Assembly: GCA_041749015.1 (NCBI GenBank)
Contig: JBGTCD010000006.1
Span: 1 to 16,234, forward strand
Reading direction: 5' to 3'
Length of the DNA stretch: 16,234 nucleotides
Source of the DNA: JBGTCD01 sp041749015
GTDB taxonomy: Bacteria; Bacteroidota; Bacteroidia; Cytophagales; Cyclobacteriaceae
Each line of letters begins with the position of its first letter. Position 1 is the first letter of the stretch. The position numbers were made by a program, and so were the translations under genes. Shown piece by piece: positions 6,117-14,567 of the stretch. The notes under the pieces are model-generated. The model made no database searches, was not told where the DNA came from, and worked only from the letters and a program-made list of their open reading frames with translations.

Positions 6117-7121
6117 ATGGATATTAATTACAGAATCAATGCCTTTTCACTTTTAGGGCGCCGGATCAAAAATTTAACTGGTGAAGAGTTAGACCAATTG
6201 GCGGATGAAGCTCACCGGAATAATCCCTGGTTTATTCCGGAGTTTACCAGGATTGCCTTGAATAGCATTGGGACATGGTTGGATCAAAGTACTTTAGAAC
6301 CCTGGAGAAGCCGGTATCCTGTACCAAAAAACAGCCTTGACATCGGACTGGTAATGGCAGGCAATATCCCATTGGTAGGATTTCATGATTTTATGGCTGT
6401 GATCTTGTCTGGCCACAGGGCCATAATCAAGCCCAGCTCAAAGGATGAAGTCCTCATTCAAACACTTATCAACTGGATACTGGAAGATGCCCCGGATCTG
6501 GCTTCGGAAATCACCATTGCTGAGCGGCTCAACCATGTAGAAGGGGTCATTGCCACCGGTAGTAATAATACAGCCCGGTATTTTAAACATTATTTCAGCC
6601 ATGTCCCCAATCTGATCAGACAAAGCCGCTGCGCTGTGGCCATCCTGGATGGGAATGAAACTCAGAAGCAACTCGAGTTGCTGACTGGTGATATCCTGAC
6701 CTATTTTGGATTAGGGTGCCGCAATGTGTCAAAAATTTTTATTCCATATGGTTATGATTTAAAGCCTTTGTTGGATGAAATGATTAAGTTAAATCATATT
6801 GCCCAGCACCATAAGTATCTTAATAACTACGACTACAACAAGACCATTTACCTGGTCAATAAGGAACCCCATTTGGATTGTGGCTTTCATCTGCTCAAGG
6901 AGTCAGAAAGTCTTTTTTCTCCATTGGCGGTAACATTTTTTGAATTTTATAAGCATCCTGAAGAGTCTCTTGAAAAATTAAAGGCTCTGGAGGATCAGAT
7001 CCAATGTGTGGTTGGGTCAGGGCCCAATATGGTTCCCTTCGGGAGCGCGCAGCACCCAGGTGTAGATGATTATGCGGATGGAGTGGATACAATGGAATTC
7101 CTAACCATTAAAACCCAATGA
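6117..7121 (+). CDS. LuxC-type acyl-CoA reductase
   Basis: The 334-residue protein belongs to the LuxC branch of the aldehyde dehydrogenase superfamily, which reduces acyl-CoA or an acyl-enzyme to a fatty aldehyde with NAD(P)H. Visible features are AGNIPLVGFHDFMAV (residues 81-95), the nucleotide-contact lysine region IIKPSSKD (103-110), the glycine-containing IATGSNNTARYF (145-156) and the catalytic cysteine in YFGLGC201RNVSK. The C-terminus DDYADGVDTMEFL is typical of Bacteroidota members. It is shorter than Vibrio LuxC (about 480 residues), as is usual in this phylum. There are no luxD, luxE or luciferase genes nearby, so bioluminescence is not implied. Its stop overlaps the start of the AtoE-like transporter (ATGA), so they are co-translated. 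The natural substrate is unknown. A short- or medium-chain acyl group would fit the neighbour. Confidence 0.85.
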   Translation: MDINYRINAFSLLGRRIKNLTGEELDQLADEAHRNNPWFIPEFTRIALNSIGTWLDQSTLEPWRSRYPVPKNSLDIGLVMAGNIPLVGFHDFMAVILSGHRAIIKPSSKDEVLIQTLINWILEDAPDLASEITIAERLNHVEGVIATGSNNTARYFKHYFSHVPNLIRQSRCAVAILDGNETQKQLELLTGDILTYFGLGCRNVSKIFIPYGYDLKPLLDEMIKLNHIAQHHKYLNNYDYNKTIYLVNKEPHLDCGFHLLKESESLFSPLAVTFFEFYKHPEESLEKLKALEDQIQCVVGSGPNMVPFGSAQHPGVDDYADGVDTMEFLTIKTQ

Positions 7122-8470
7122 AAGGCCTCAGTGCATGGTATATAGAATGGGTGCGAAAAAGCCTTCCAAGCCCTTTTTCGATTGCCGTTATCATCACCTT
7201 TCTGTCCATCATACTGGCCCTTCTTTTCACCTGGAAAAATGACACAGAGTGGTTCTACCCTGTCCAGGTAGCCCTATATTGGGAACGGGGCTTCTGGGAC
7301 CTGCTTGATTTTGCCATGCAAATGGTGTTGATATTAGTTTTGGGCCACACACTGGCCTTGTCACCCTGGGTAGACCGGTATTTAAATAAGGCTGCAATGC
7401 TTTGTACAAACACCCCAAAGGCTGCCTTTTGGATCAGTTTTACTTCTATCCTTATCAGTTTTTTTAATTGGGGCTTATGCCTGGTCTGTGGTGCCCTGTT
7501 TGCCTGGAAAGTGGGCAAACATGCCAAAGAGCATGGTATCGACATCAACTACCCATTGATAGGAGCAGCAGGATACTCTGGCATGATGGTGTGGCATGGT
7601 GGATTTTCCGGATCAGCACCCTTAAAAAGCGCAGAATCAGGGCATTTTTTGGAATCCACCATTGGGATCATCCCTGTGGGTGAGACTCTGCTATCGCCCA
7701 TGAACATCACCGCATCGGCATTGATCATTATTATCATTCCCCTGGTATTTTATTACCTGGGAAATAAGGTGGCCTCCTCAGGACCCATACGGGTAAATCT
7801 TTCAGCAAAACCTTACACTATAAAAGAAGATGAAGAAAAACCTTTAAAAATAGATCGTTCAAGAATTACAGGCACCATTACCGGGGTGATTATTTTAGGG
7901 GCTGCGCTGATCAAAATGGGGGGGGAATTGGGTGCTGGGGCCCTTACATTTATTAACCTTAACTATATCAATTACCTGTTATTTGGTCTTGCTCTTATTG
8001 CGCATGGGTCGATTTTATCATTCCTAAAAGCTGCCACCACAGCTACAAAGGGTGCTACCGGCATCATTCTACAGTTTCCCTTATACTCCGGAGTGATGGG
8101 AATCATTCTGTACTCAGGACTCATCGATACCTTTTCAGGATGGTTTTTGTATTGGTCGAATGAAGTGACCCTGCCCATATTTACCTTTTTCAGTGCAGCC
8201 CTGGTCAATATTTTTGTGCCCAGTGGCGGTGGGCAATGGGCCGTTCAGGGCCCTATTATTACCGAAGCTGCCAAAGCCCTTAATGTGCCTGTACAAAAAA
8301 TCATTATGGCAATGGCCTATGGTGATCAGCTCACTAATATGATGCAGCCATTTTGGGCCTTGCCCCTGCTGAGCATTACCAGACTCAAAGCAAGTGATAT
8401 TATACCCTATAGCGCACTGATAATGGTCGCCGGAGCCATTGTATATATTGGAATACTTTTGATTTTTTAA
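7118..8470 (+). CDS. atoE: Short-chain fatty acid transporter, AtoE family
   Basis: The 450-residue membrane protein has about 10-12 hydrophobic segments and matches the AtoE/SCFA transporter family, which imports short-chain fatty acids such as butyrate or acetoacetate across the inner membrane. Recognisable family segments are MKGLSAWYIEWVRKSLPSPF at the N-terminus, VWHGGFSGSAPLKSA (158-172), the signature IFVPSGGGQWAVQGPI (365-380) and MAYGDQLTNMMQPFWALP (399-416). A soluble charged loop (about 229-248, KPYTIKEDEEKPLKID) lies mid-protein. Length is normal. It starts inside the stop codon of the acyl-CoA reductase, suggesting that the pair handles the same acyl substrates. No CoA-transferase (AtoAD) or thiolase is seen beside it, unlike the E. 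coli ato operon. Its TAA ends at 8470, directly abutting the stop codon of the convergent adhesin gene. Confidence 0.9.
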   Translation: MKGLSAWYIEWVRKSLPSPFSIAVIITFLSIILALLFTWKNDTEWFYPVQVALYWERGFWDLLDFAMQMVLILVLGHTLALSPWVDRYLNKAAMLCTNTPKAAFWISFTSILISFFNWGLCLVCGALFAWKVGKHAKEHGIDINYPLIGAAGYSGMMVWHGGFSGSAPLKSAESGHFLESTIGIIPVGETLLSPMNITASALIIIIIPLVFYYLGNKVASSGPIRVNLSAKPYTIKEDEEKPLKIDRSRITGTITGVIILGAALIKMGGELGAGALTFINLNYINYLLFGLALIAHGSILSFLKAATTATKGATGIILQFPLYSGVMGIILYSGLIDTFSGWFLYWSNEVTLPIFTFFSAALVNIFVPSGGGQWAVQGPIITEAAKALNVPVQKIIMAMAYGDQLTNMMQPFWALPLLSITRLKASDIIPYSALIMVAGAIVYIGILLIF

Positions 8471-11400
8471 TCAGGGGCGGTTGCCTCTCATGATCTCCAC
8501 CCAGCCGGTAAAGGATTCATCGGATATGACCAGCTTATAAAAGTAAACGCCATCAGCTATACCGTCGCCATCCCAATTATTTTGATAATTGGAGGATGAG
8601 AATACCTCCTTGCCCCACCGATTGGTTATCAGAAGCCTTGATCCGGAATCAGGAAGATTCCTGATCTGGAAGGTGTCATTGATACCGTCATTATTGGGTG
8701 TGAACACATTGGGAATAAAGAGGTCTGTATTCCGTTCCACACGGCCCACTATCTCCAAAACACATCCAGCAGCATCCATTACTTCAATGAGGTATCTGCC
8801 TGCCGGCATGTCAGAAAATGCATATTCAAAAACAAAATTAGAATTAAGCCGGACCGAATCCCAGTCAGTAGAATAAGACTGCCCAAATGCAGCAGAGTCC
8901 AATTCTATCCGGATCACGTACGGCGGCACCCCACCGGTAAAACTGCCTATGGTCATGGTGCCATTAGGAATATCAGGAAATGAACTGGTAGAGGCAATGG
9001 CTGCGGCAGATAATGGTGTACTTATTGAAAATGGCCTCTGAGGTGAACTGATGGTACTGCCTCCACAGGCTACCTGCGCCTGCCTTATCCGCACCAGATA
9101 GTCCCCTGGTTGGGTTAAGAAAGGTACGTTGGTAAACATAAAAACATTACCAGCCGGGATATCTGTCAAATTAACTGTTTGTATTGCGCCTGCCTCCCCT
9201 ACTCTAAACACTTCTATGATCATAGCACTACCTGGCTCTCCGGAAATATTATTGAGTCGCAGGGCCGGATTGTCATTGATACATACAATTTCAGGCTCAA
9301 AATCGACAGCGTCAGGGCCATCTAAAATATCTATAGACTGTTCGTTCGGACATCCTTCATTCGACTGTACAGCAACATAATATCTTCCATTGCTTAAATC
9401 GGAAAACTGATAAACGCCAGAAGCAGGTACCGTAAAAAATTCCGTTCCGCCGCCTTGCACTGTTGATATGGCCACTTCATAATTTCCAGGCAGGAAAGCA
9501 GGATCAATGGTCATGGTCACGGTGCCATCTACTGCACCACCCGCACAGGTAGGATCTGTTCCACTCAATGAAAAACCAATTATTCCCGGACCAGGGAGGA
9601 AATAGTTGAAATCCCGCGAGCACCCACTAGCGTCAATGACTGTCAGCACGCCATTGCCTCCAGGTACCCCGGCAAAAACATTAGATCCGTCAGGTGTGGC
9701 GGCATTCCCGTTGATTTCAAAGGTATAGCTGGAATCATTACCACCAGTAAGAGCAGTGAGCCGGATGCTACCATCATTGTTATTACAAGTTGCTTGATCC
9801 TCTACTTCAATAGTTGCTTGAATTTGTGGAAACTCGTGCTCAATAATTACAACCAGAGCAGCAAAGCAAGCATCCGCACTGGATTGTCTGACGCTGATTA
9901 CCAGCTCAAAATCCGGAGCAGGTCCGGCAGGCAGTCCGGTGATCTGATTTCCAGAAATAAAAGTATTCCAAACCACCCCATCAATCGACCATTCCAGCGG
10001 ATTACCAGTCTGACCGGACACATCCACGGTTACGGCTCCAGTTTCCTCACCAAAACAAGTGACATTTACCGGATTAGTGGCAATTGGGGTGCCCACAGTG
10101 CCAGTTTGCTCTACAGTCACAAGTCCGTTAATGATACAAGAAGGATCACCGTATTGTACAGTGTAATTATATAGGCCAAATGGCAGGTTATCAAAGAAAA
10201 AATCATTGACGTTGGTTCTTGACACCGGTCCGGCAATCTCAATGATCACGCCCGTATTGTTGACAGAAGGCACCGGTGGATCAACATTAAAGGTGATGGT
10301 GCCATCAGAATTGGTACACAATGCTGGGGTAGAACTTGGAGTAATAATTACCGTGCTACAATCGCCTGTAGGGCCACAGCCACCGGTATCATCAGTGATC
10401 GCAACAGTTGCGACCTGAGTACACCCGATACTTTGATCGGTCACCTCCACCTGGTATGTGCCATGAAATAACTGATCAATGTCTTCATCACTGGAGGTAA
10501 ATCCACCCGGGCCGGTCCAGGAGTAGGTATAAGGCCCTGCGGTGCCAGATGCCTCTGCAGTTACGGCACCGGTATAAGGGGCCTGACATTCCTGATTGGG
10601 TAAAATATTGGAAAAGTCAATGCTGAATGTCGGGGTAAGGTCAGGTACGGCTACGGTAAGGACTTCAGTACACCCAGTGCCCTGGTCAGTAACAGTTAAG
10701 TCATAATCCCCAAAATTAAGGTCATCTATAAGATCGGATGTCACTCCGGTAACGGATGAAGAAAATCCTCCCGGTCCGGTCCAGGCAAATGTGTAAGGCC
10801 CCCCGGTACCAGAAGCCTCAACAGAAATGGAACCATTAAATGGCGTAAGACAGGCATCATTACCTGCTACATTGACCACGGTAATGACAATCGGTGGCGT
10901 AGCCTGGGGAACCACCACCGTTTCCATGATATCACATCCCAGCACATCATCCGTCACTGTTACTTCATAGGTGCCGCCATCCACATCCTGAATATTTTGT
11001 GTGCTCGCCGTAAACCCTCCAGGGCCGGTCCAGGAAAAAGAAAATGGCCCTGACGTACCACCGGGAGTGATTGTCACTGCCCCGGTAAATGGTGGTTGAC
11101 ATTCTGTATTTGGTGTAATATTATCTATTGTAACCGTAACCAAAGGCACCAGATCGTCAATGACCACTGAGAGGGCATCGGAGCAACCAGAGTTGGCATC
11201 CGCTACCACCAGGTCATAAGTGCCGCCAGACAACCCTGAAATATTTTGGGTACTGGCTGTAAACCCACCCGGGCCGGTCCAGGAAAAGTTAAATGGCCCT
11301 GGAGACCCAGCAACTGAAACTTCAATGGCTCCGTTTGGGGCACCACAACTGGTGTTATCCTCGGTGTTATCAAGGGTTATTGTGATTGGAGCACTATTAT

Positions 11401-14227
11401 CATTGATGGTAAAAACTTCGGTTTCTTCACAACCCGATATAGGCTCATTTACCACAACTGTATAGGTACCTGGCTCCAGGTTGCTGATATTTTGGGTACT
11501 GGCTGTAAAACCACCGGGTCCCGCCCAGGAAAAATTCAGTGGACCTGCACCACCACTCACATTGATTTGAATAGCACCATTGAAAGGCGGATCACAACGG
11601 ATATTATCCTCAACCAAAACAGGGGTTATCACTATAGGATTGGCATTATCATTTACAACGATATTCTCTACTACCTCACAACCAGAAACCGAATTAACCG
11701 CAGTTACCTGGTAAGAACCAGGCCCAAGAACAGTTATATTCTGGCTGGTGCTGGTAAATCCTCCCGGGCCCGTCCAGGAAAAGTCAAGGGAGCCGGTATT
11801 GCCTGCAACAGAAATCTCAATACTACCATTAAAAGGCGCAGTACAGCGTGTATTGTGGTCTATATTTACAACCGTCAATACCAAATTTTCAGAGTTGTCT
11901 TCGACCTCAATCGATTCAGAAACAAAGCATCCCGTTATGGGATCGGTGGCGGTAACCTGATAAATACCCGGCTCCAATACAGTAAGGTTCTGGCTGTTAC
12001 TCGTGAATCCTCCAGGGCCCGTCCAGGAAAAGTCAAAAGGACCTGCACTACCGCCAATGCTGATATCAATAGCGCCATCAAAAGGGGCAATACACCTGGT
12101 GTTATGAATTACATTATCGACAGTTAAGGTAAGAACATCAGCATCATCTGCTACTATGATGGTTTCAGCCACTTGGCAACTGGTAACTGGATTTGTAGCA
12201 GTGACCTCATAAGTACCCGGCGCCAGGGCAGTAATATTCTGGCTGTTGCTGGTAAACCCTCCGGGGCCAGTCCAGGCAAAATCAAAAGGGCCTGCACTAC
12301 CTCCTATACTTATGTCGATAGCACCATTAAAGGGTGCTACGCAGCGCGTATTATTGATTACATTGTCAACCGTTAAAGTCAAAACCTCAGCATCCTCGGC
12401 TACAATGATGGTTTCAGAGACAAAACATCCTGATACAGGAATGGTAGCCGTGACTTCATAGGTACCCGGTTCAAGGTTTGCAATATTCTGGCTGGTGCTG
12501 GTAAATCCTCCCGGGCCCGTCCATGAAAAATCAAAAGGACCTGCACTGCCTCCAATACTGATATCAATAGCACCATTGAAGGGGGCTATGCACCTGGTAT
12601 TATCATCGACATTATCAACAGTAAGCGTTAGGGTTTCGGCATTGTCTTCAATCTCAATGGTTTCGTCAACAGTACATCCTGTCACCGGATTGGTCACATT
12701 GACCTCATAAATACCGGGCTCAAGGGTTGCAATATTCTGGCTGGTGCTGGTAAATCCTCCCGGGCCAGTCCAGGAAAAATCAAAGGGACCCGGATCACCG
12801 GTAATTGAAATATCAATCACCCCGTTAAAAGGTGCAATACAGCGGGTATTATGTTCCAGGTTATCGATGTTGACCACAAGGGTCGCAGCATCTTCCTCTA
12901 CTTCATAGGTTTCTATTGCCTCACAACCACTCACTGGGTCAGTTACAGTGACTTCATAAATACCGGCTTCCAGGCCTGAAATACTTTGGTTGCTATTGGT
13001 AAATCCTCCTGGGCCGGTCCAGGAAAAATCGAAGGGGCCTGGGGCACCGGAAATGGAAATATTAATAACCCCGTTAAAGGGTGCTTCACAACGGGTATTA
13101 TTAGTAATGCCATCTAAATCGATGGTAAACAGCGGCCGGGCATCCCCTACCACATAATCATCAATCCATTCGCAGTTGGAGGCCTGATCAGTAATCACAA
13201 CATTATAAGAGCCGTTTTGAAGGCCGGTGGCATTGACGGTACCATCAGCAACAGCTGTAGGTCCAGACCAAACAATATCCAAAGTACCGATGGCCCCTGT
13301 GATATTGAGTGATATAGCACCATCAAAGGGGGCCTCACACCGGGTATTGTTGGTAATATCCGCAGTGGCCTGTAAGTCCTGAATTTCTATGGTTACAGAC
13401 CCATTCATCAATATAGGCGTACAATTAAGCAAAGAAGCTTCAACCGTGATTACATCACCAGTTGTAAAACTACCTGACGTTAATGTCAGGTTAATCACCC
13501 CGCCACCAGCTGGGCCTATTTGAGTAATTCCGGATGGGTTTCCGTTGACATATATTTCATAAACCACGTCCTGTTCGGAACCGCCCAGGGTAATAATGGC
13601 ATCATCACCTATACAAACAAATAATGGTGACGGACTGGTGATGTTCTGTAAATTGGGTTGTGGATCGGTGATAGTGAAAGGCCCAAGATCTCTAAAGCAA
13701 TTGCTGCCTTCATCAAAAACAGTAACAGAATAATTACCCCCATTAAGCCCGGATATATTTTGAGTAGTAGCTGTGAAGCCATTATCAGCAGTCCATTGGA
13801 ATGAATATGACCCTGTACCATCACTGACATCAATATTGATAAATCCATCCGGCGTCACGCAGGTGGAATTATTACTAAGATTTAAAAAGCTTGCCTGAAG
13901 GTCATTTGGTACATTTACTATATCAAAGGTTTGGAAGGCACTTCCATTATCATCCTGCACAATTACCAGATACCCGGTTCTAACGGGCAAGTTTTCAAAA
14001 GTAACGGTGCCTGGGGAAAACAACGTCTCGGAAAAATTGGGAGGACCAAAAACCAGGATGGTAATATTGCCTACCGCACTTGTTACCACCACATCTACTG
14101 ATCCGTTTGCAAGGCCATCGCAGGCGTCTTTGATATTCTGAATAGTGAAAACAGGGTTTTGAGCCCGGCTTACCAGCGCTGTTAGCGATAAGGTTAATGT
14201 AAAAAAAATCAGATAGAGGTTCCTCAT
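8471..14227 (-). CDS. Giant SprB-repeat cell-surface adhesin with T9SS/gliding C-terminal domain
   Basis: The 1918-residue protein starts with a Sec signal peptide (MRNLYLIFFTLTLSLTALVS, cleavage near RAQ-N). Residues 25-107 form a first Ig-like domain and 119-189 a diverged SprB-like unit. Residues 293-1280 hold twelve SprB-like repeats, mostly of exactly 83 residues, each built around NTRC...PFNGAI.IS..G..GPF.FSWTGPGGFT and ending in GC. Residues 1281-1832 hold several further diverged Cys-containing modules. The last 86 residues (FIPNVFTPNNDGINDTFQI ... GVYFYKL) are the gliding motility-associated C-terminal domain that directs export by the type IX system. SprB of Flavobacterium is a mobile surface adhesin for gliding. 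This one is much shorter and could serve in gliding, attachment or biofilm. No SprF/PorP-like partner gene lies next to it. A 109-residue secreted protein precedes it by 10 bp and is probably co-transcribed. Confidence 0.92.
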   Translation of the reverse strand: MRNLYLIFFTLTLSLTALVSRAQNPVFTIQNIKDACDGLANGSVDVVVTSAVGNITILVFGPPNFSETLFSPGTVTFENLPVRTGYLVIVQDDNGSAFQTFDIVNVPNDLQASFLNLSNNSTCVTPDGFINIDVSDGTGSYSFQWTADNGFTATTQNISGLNGGNYSVTVFDEGSNCFRDLGPFTITDPQPNLQNITSPSPLFVCIGDDAIITLGGSEQDVVYEIYVNGNPSGITQIGPAGGGVINLTLTSGSFTTGDVITVEASLLNCTPILMNGSVTIEIQDLQATADITNNTRCEAPFDGAISLNITGAIGTLDIVWSGPTAVADGTVNATGLQNGSYNVVITDQASNCEWIDDYVVGDARPLFTIDLDGITNNTRCEAPFNGVINISISGAPGPFDFSWTGPGGFTNSNQSISGLEAGIYEVTVTDPVSGCEAIETYEVEEDAATLVVNIDNLEHNTRCIAPFNGVIDISITGDPGPFDFSWTGPGGFTSTSQNIATLEPGIYEVNVTNPVTGCTVDETIEIEDNAETLTLTVDNVDDNTRCIAPFNGAIDISIGGSAGPFDFSWTGPGGFTSTSQNIANLEPGTYEVTATIPVSGCFVSETIIVAEDAEVLTLTVDNVINNTRCVAPFNGAIDISIGGSAGPFDFAWTGPGGFTSNSQNITALAPGTYEVTATNPVTSCQVAETIIVADDADVLTLTVDNVIHNTRCIAPFDGAIDISIGGSAGPFDFSWTGPGGFTSNSQNLTVLEPGIYQVTATDPITGCFVSESIEVEDNSENLVLTVVNIDHNTRCTAPFNGSIEISVAGNTGSLDFSWTGPGGFTSTSQNITVLGPGSYQVTAVNSVSGCEVVENIVVNDNANPIVITPVLVEDNIRCDPPFNGAIQINVSGGAGPLNFSWAGPGGFTASTQNISNLEPGTYTVVVNEPISGCEETEVFTINDNSAPITITLDNTEDNTSCGAPNGAIEVSVAGSPGPFNFSWTGPGGFTASTQNISGLSGGTYDLVVADANSGCSDALSVVIDDLVPLVTVTIDNITPNTECQPPFTGAVTITPGGTSGPFSFSWTGPGGFTASTQNIQDVDGGTYEVTVTDDVLGCDIMETVVVPQATPPIVITVVNVAGNDACLTPFNGSISVEASGTGGPYTFAWTGPGGFSSSVTGVTSDLIDDLNFGDYDLTVTDQGTGCTEVLTVAVPDLTPTFSIDFSNILPNQECQAPYTGAVTAEASGTAGPYTYSWTGPGGFTSSDEDIDQLFHGTYQVEVTDQSIGCTQVATVAITDDTGGCGPTGDCSTVIITPSSTPALCTNSDGTITFNVDPPVPSVNNTGVIIEIAGPVSRTNVNDFFFDNLPFGLYNYTVQYGDPSCIINGLVTVEQTGTVGTPIATNPVNVTCFGEETGAVTVDVSGQTGNPLEWSIDGVVWNTFISGNQITGLPAGPAPDFELVISVRQSSADACFAALVVIIEHEFPQIQATIEVEDQATCNNNDGSIRLTALTGGNDSSYTFEINGNAATPDGSNVFAGVPGGNGVLTVIDASGCSRDFNYFLPGPGIIGFSLSGTDPTCAGGAVDGTVTMTIDPAFLPGNYEVAISTVQGGGTEFFTVPASGVYQFSDLSNGRYYVAVQSNEGCPNEQSIDILDGPDAVDFEPEIVCINDNPALRLNNISGEPGSAMIIEVFRVGEAGAIQTVNLTDIPAGNVFMFTNVPFLTQPGDYLVRIRQAQVACGGSTISSPQRPFSISTPLSAAAIASTSSFPDIPNGTMTIGSFTGGVPPYVIRIELDSAAFGQSYSTDWDSVRLNSNFVFEYAFSDMPAGRYLIEVMDAAGCVLEIVGRVERNTDLFIPNVFTPNNDGINDTFQIRNLPDSGSRLLITNRWGKEVFSSSNYQNNWDGDGIADGVYFYKLVISDESFTGWVEIMRGNRP
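8474..8731 (-). other. T9SS / gliding-motility C-terminal domain (type B-like CTD) of the giant adhesin
   Basis: Residues 1833-1918 of the adhesin read NTDLFIPNVFTPNNDGINDT, then RNLPDSGSRLLITNRWGKEV, then a NWDGDG.ADGVYFYKL segment. This is the standard gliding motility-associated C-terminal domain. Proteins with this domain type usually remain on the cell surface, and in studied species they depend on an SprF/PorP-family protein. The domain ends two residues after MRGN, with RP and the stop. Confidence 0.92.
10388..13351 (-). repeat. Array of 12 tandem SprB-like coding repeats, 249-bp period
   Basis: Twelve units run from residue 293 to residue 1280 of the adhesin. Nine (residues 293-956 and 1039-1121) are exactly 83 residues (249 bp) and the eighth consensus unit is 82. 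The tenth consensus unit (residues 1122-1209) is 88 residues because of an insert near VTSDLIDDLN. The last is cut to about 71 before a TGGCGPTGDC linker. The first unit of the twelve lacks the WTGPGGFT signature (it has WSGPTAVADG). Every unit has one Cys at position 4-5 (NTRC or variant) and one near position 60 (GC or variant). Protein identity is highest among units 2-5 of the consensus block (residues 459-790), while third codon positions differ between them. Confidence 0.9.
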
Positions 14228-14237
14228 TCAGTATATT

Positions 14238-14567
14238 TTAGTTTACCTCAAACTCCTTTTTTGTCTGGCATCCATTTCGATCCTGCACCACCAGAATATA
14301 TTTCCCCGGGCCCAGATCCTCTATTGTTTTTTCTTTTAAATCGAGCTTATTTTTATGGGCTCGGTCCCCAATAAGATGGTAGGTGTAGCCCCCGGAGCCA
14401 TTTTTGATCACAACCTCCACCGAGCCGTTCATTCGCCCATTGGTAGAATGGGTGATGGTGACCTCACAAGAAAAACCCTCACAATCAGTAAATTGTCTCT
14501 GAGCAAATCCAGAAAAAGCCAGGAAGGCAACTCCTAAAAAGATGATTCTTAAAGCAAACCCAGACAT
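14238..14567 (-). CDS. Small secreted single-domain protein related to the adhesin's first domain
   Basis: The 109-residue product begins MSGFALRIIFLGVAFLAFSG, a Sec signal peptide cleaved near FAQ at residue 23. The remaining ~86 residues make one SprB/Ig-like module: Cys29 and Cys34 near the start, NGSVEVVIKNGSGGYTYHLI in the middle, IEDLGPGKYILVVQDRNGC (Cys100) and a final KKEFEVN. It lines up with residues about 36-105 of the giant adhesin (NGSVDVVVTSAVG, then FENLPVRTGYLVIVQDDNG, then FDIVN). It has no T9SS C-terminal domain, so by sequence alone it should stop in the periplasm unless it rides with another protein. It ends 10 bp before the adhesin start, so the two form an operon. Possible roles are export partner, cap or accessory subunit of the adhesin. 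None is shown. Confidence 0.78.
   Translation of the reverse strand: MSGFALRIIFLGVAFLAFSGFAQRQFTDCEGFSCEVTITHSTNGRMNGSVEVVIKNGSGGYTYHLIGDRAHKNKLDLKEKTIEDLGPGKYILVVQDRNGCQTKKEFEVN

Noticed and set aside
6117..7121. Possible bioluminescence (lux) locus because of the LuxC-type reductase.
   Set aside because: No luxA, luxB, luxD or luxE is present, and such reductases are common in non-luminous Bacteroidota.
11220..12710. Several + strand ORFs that begin with similar proteins (MLVNPPGPV...) at 249-bp spacing.
   Set aside because: They are the antisense reading of the adhesin repeats; their similarity comes only from the repeated coding sequence on the - strand.
10388..13351. Regularly spaced repeats that could suggest a CRISPR array.
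   Set aside because: The period is 249 bp, all in one reading frame, with no short direct repeats and unique spacers and no cas genes nearby.
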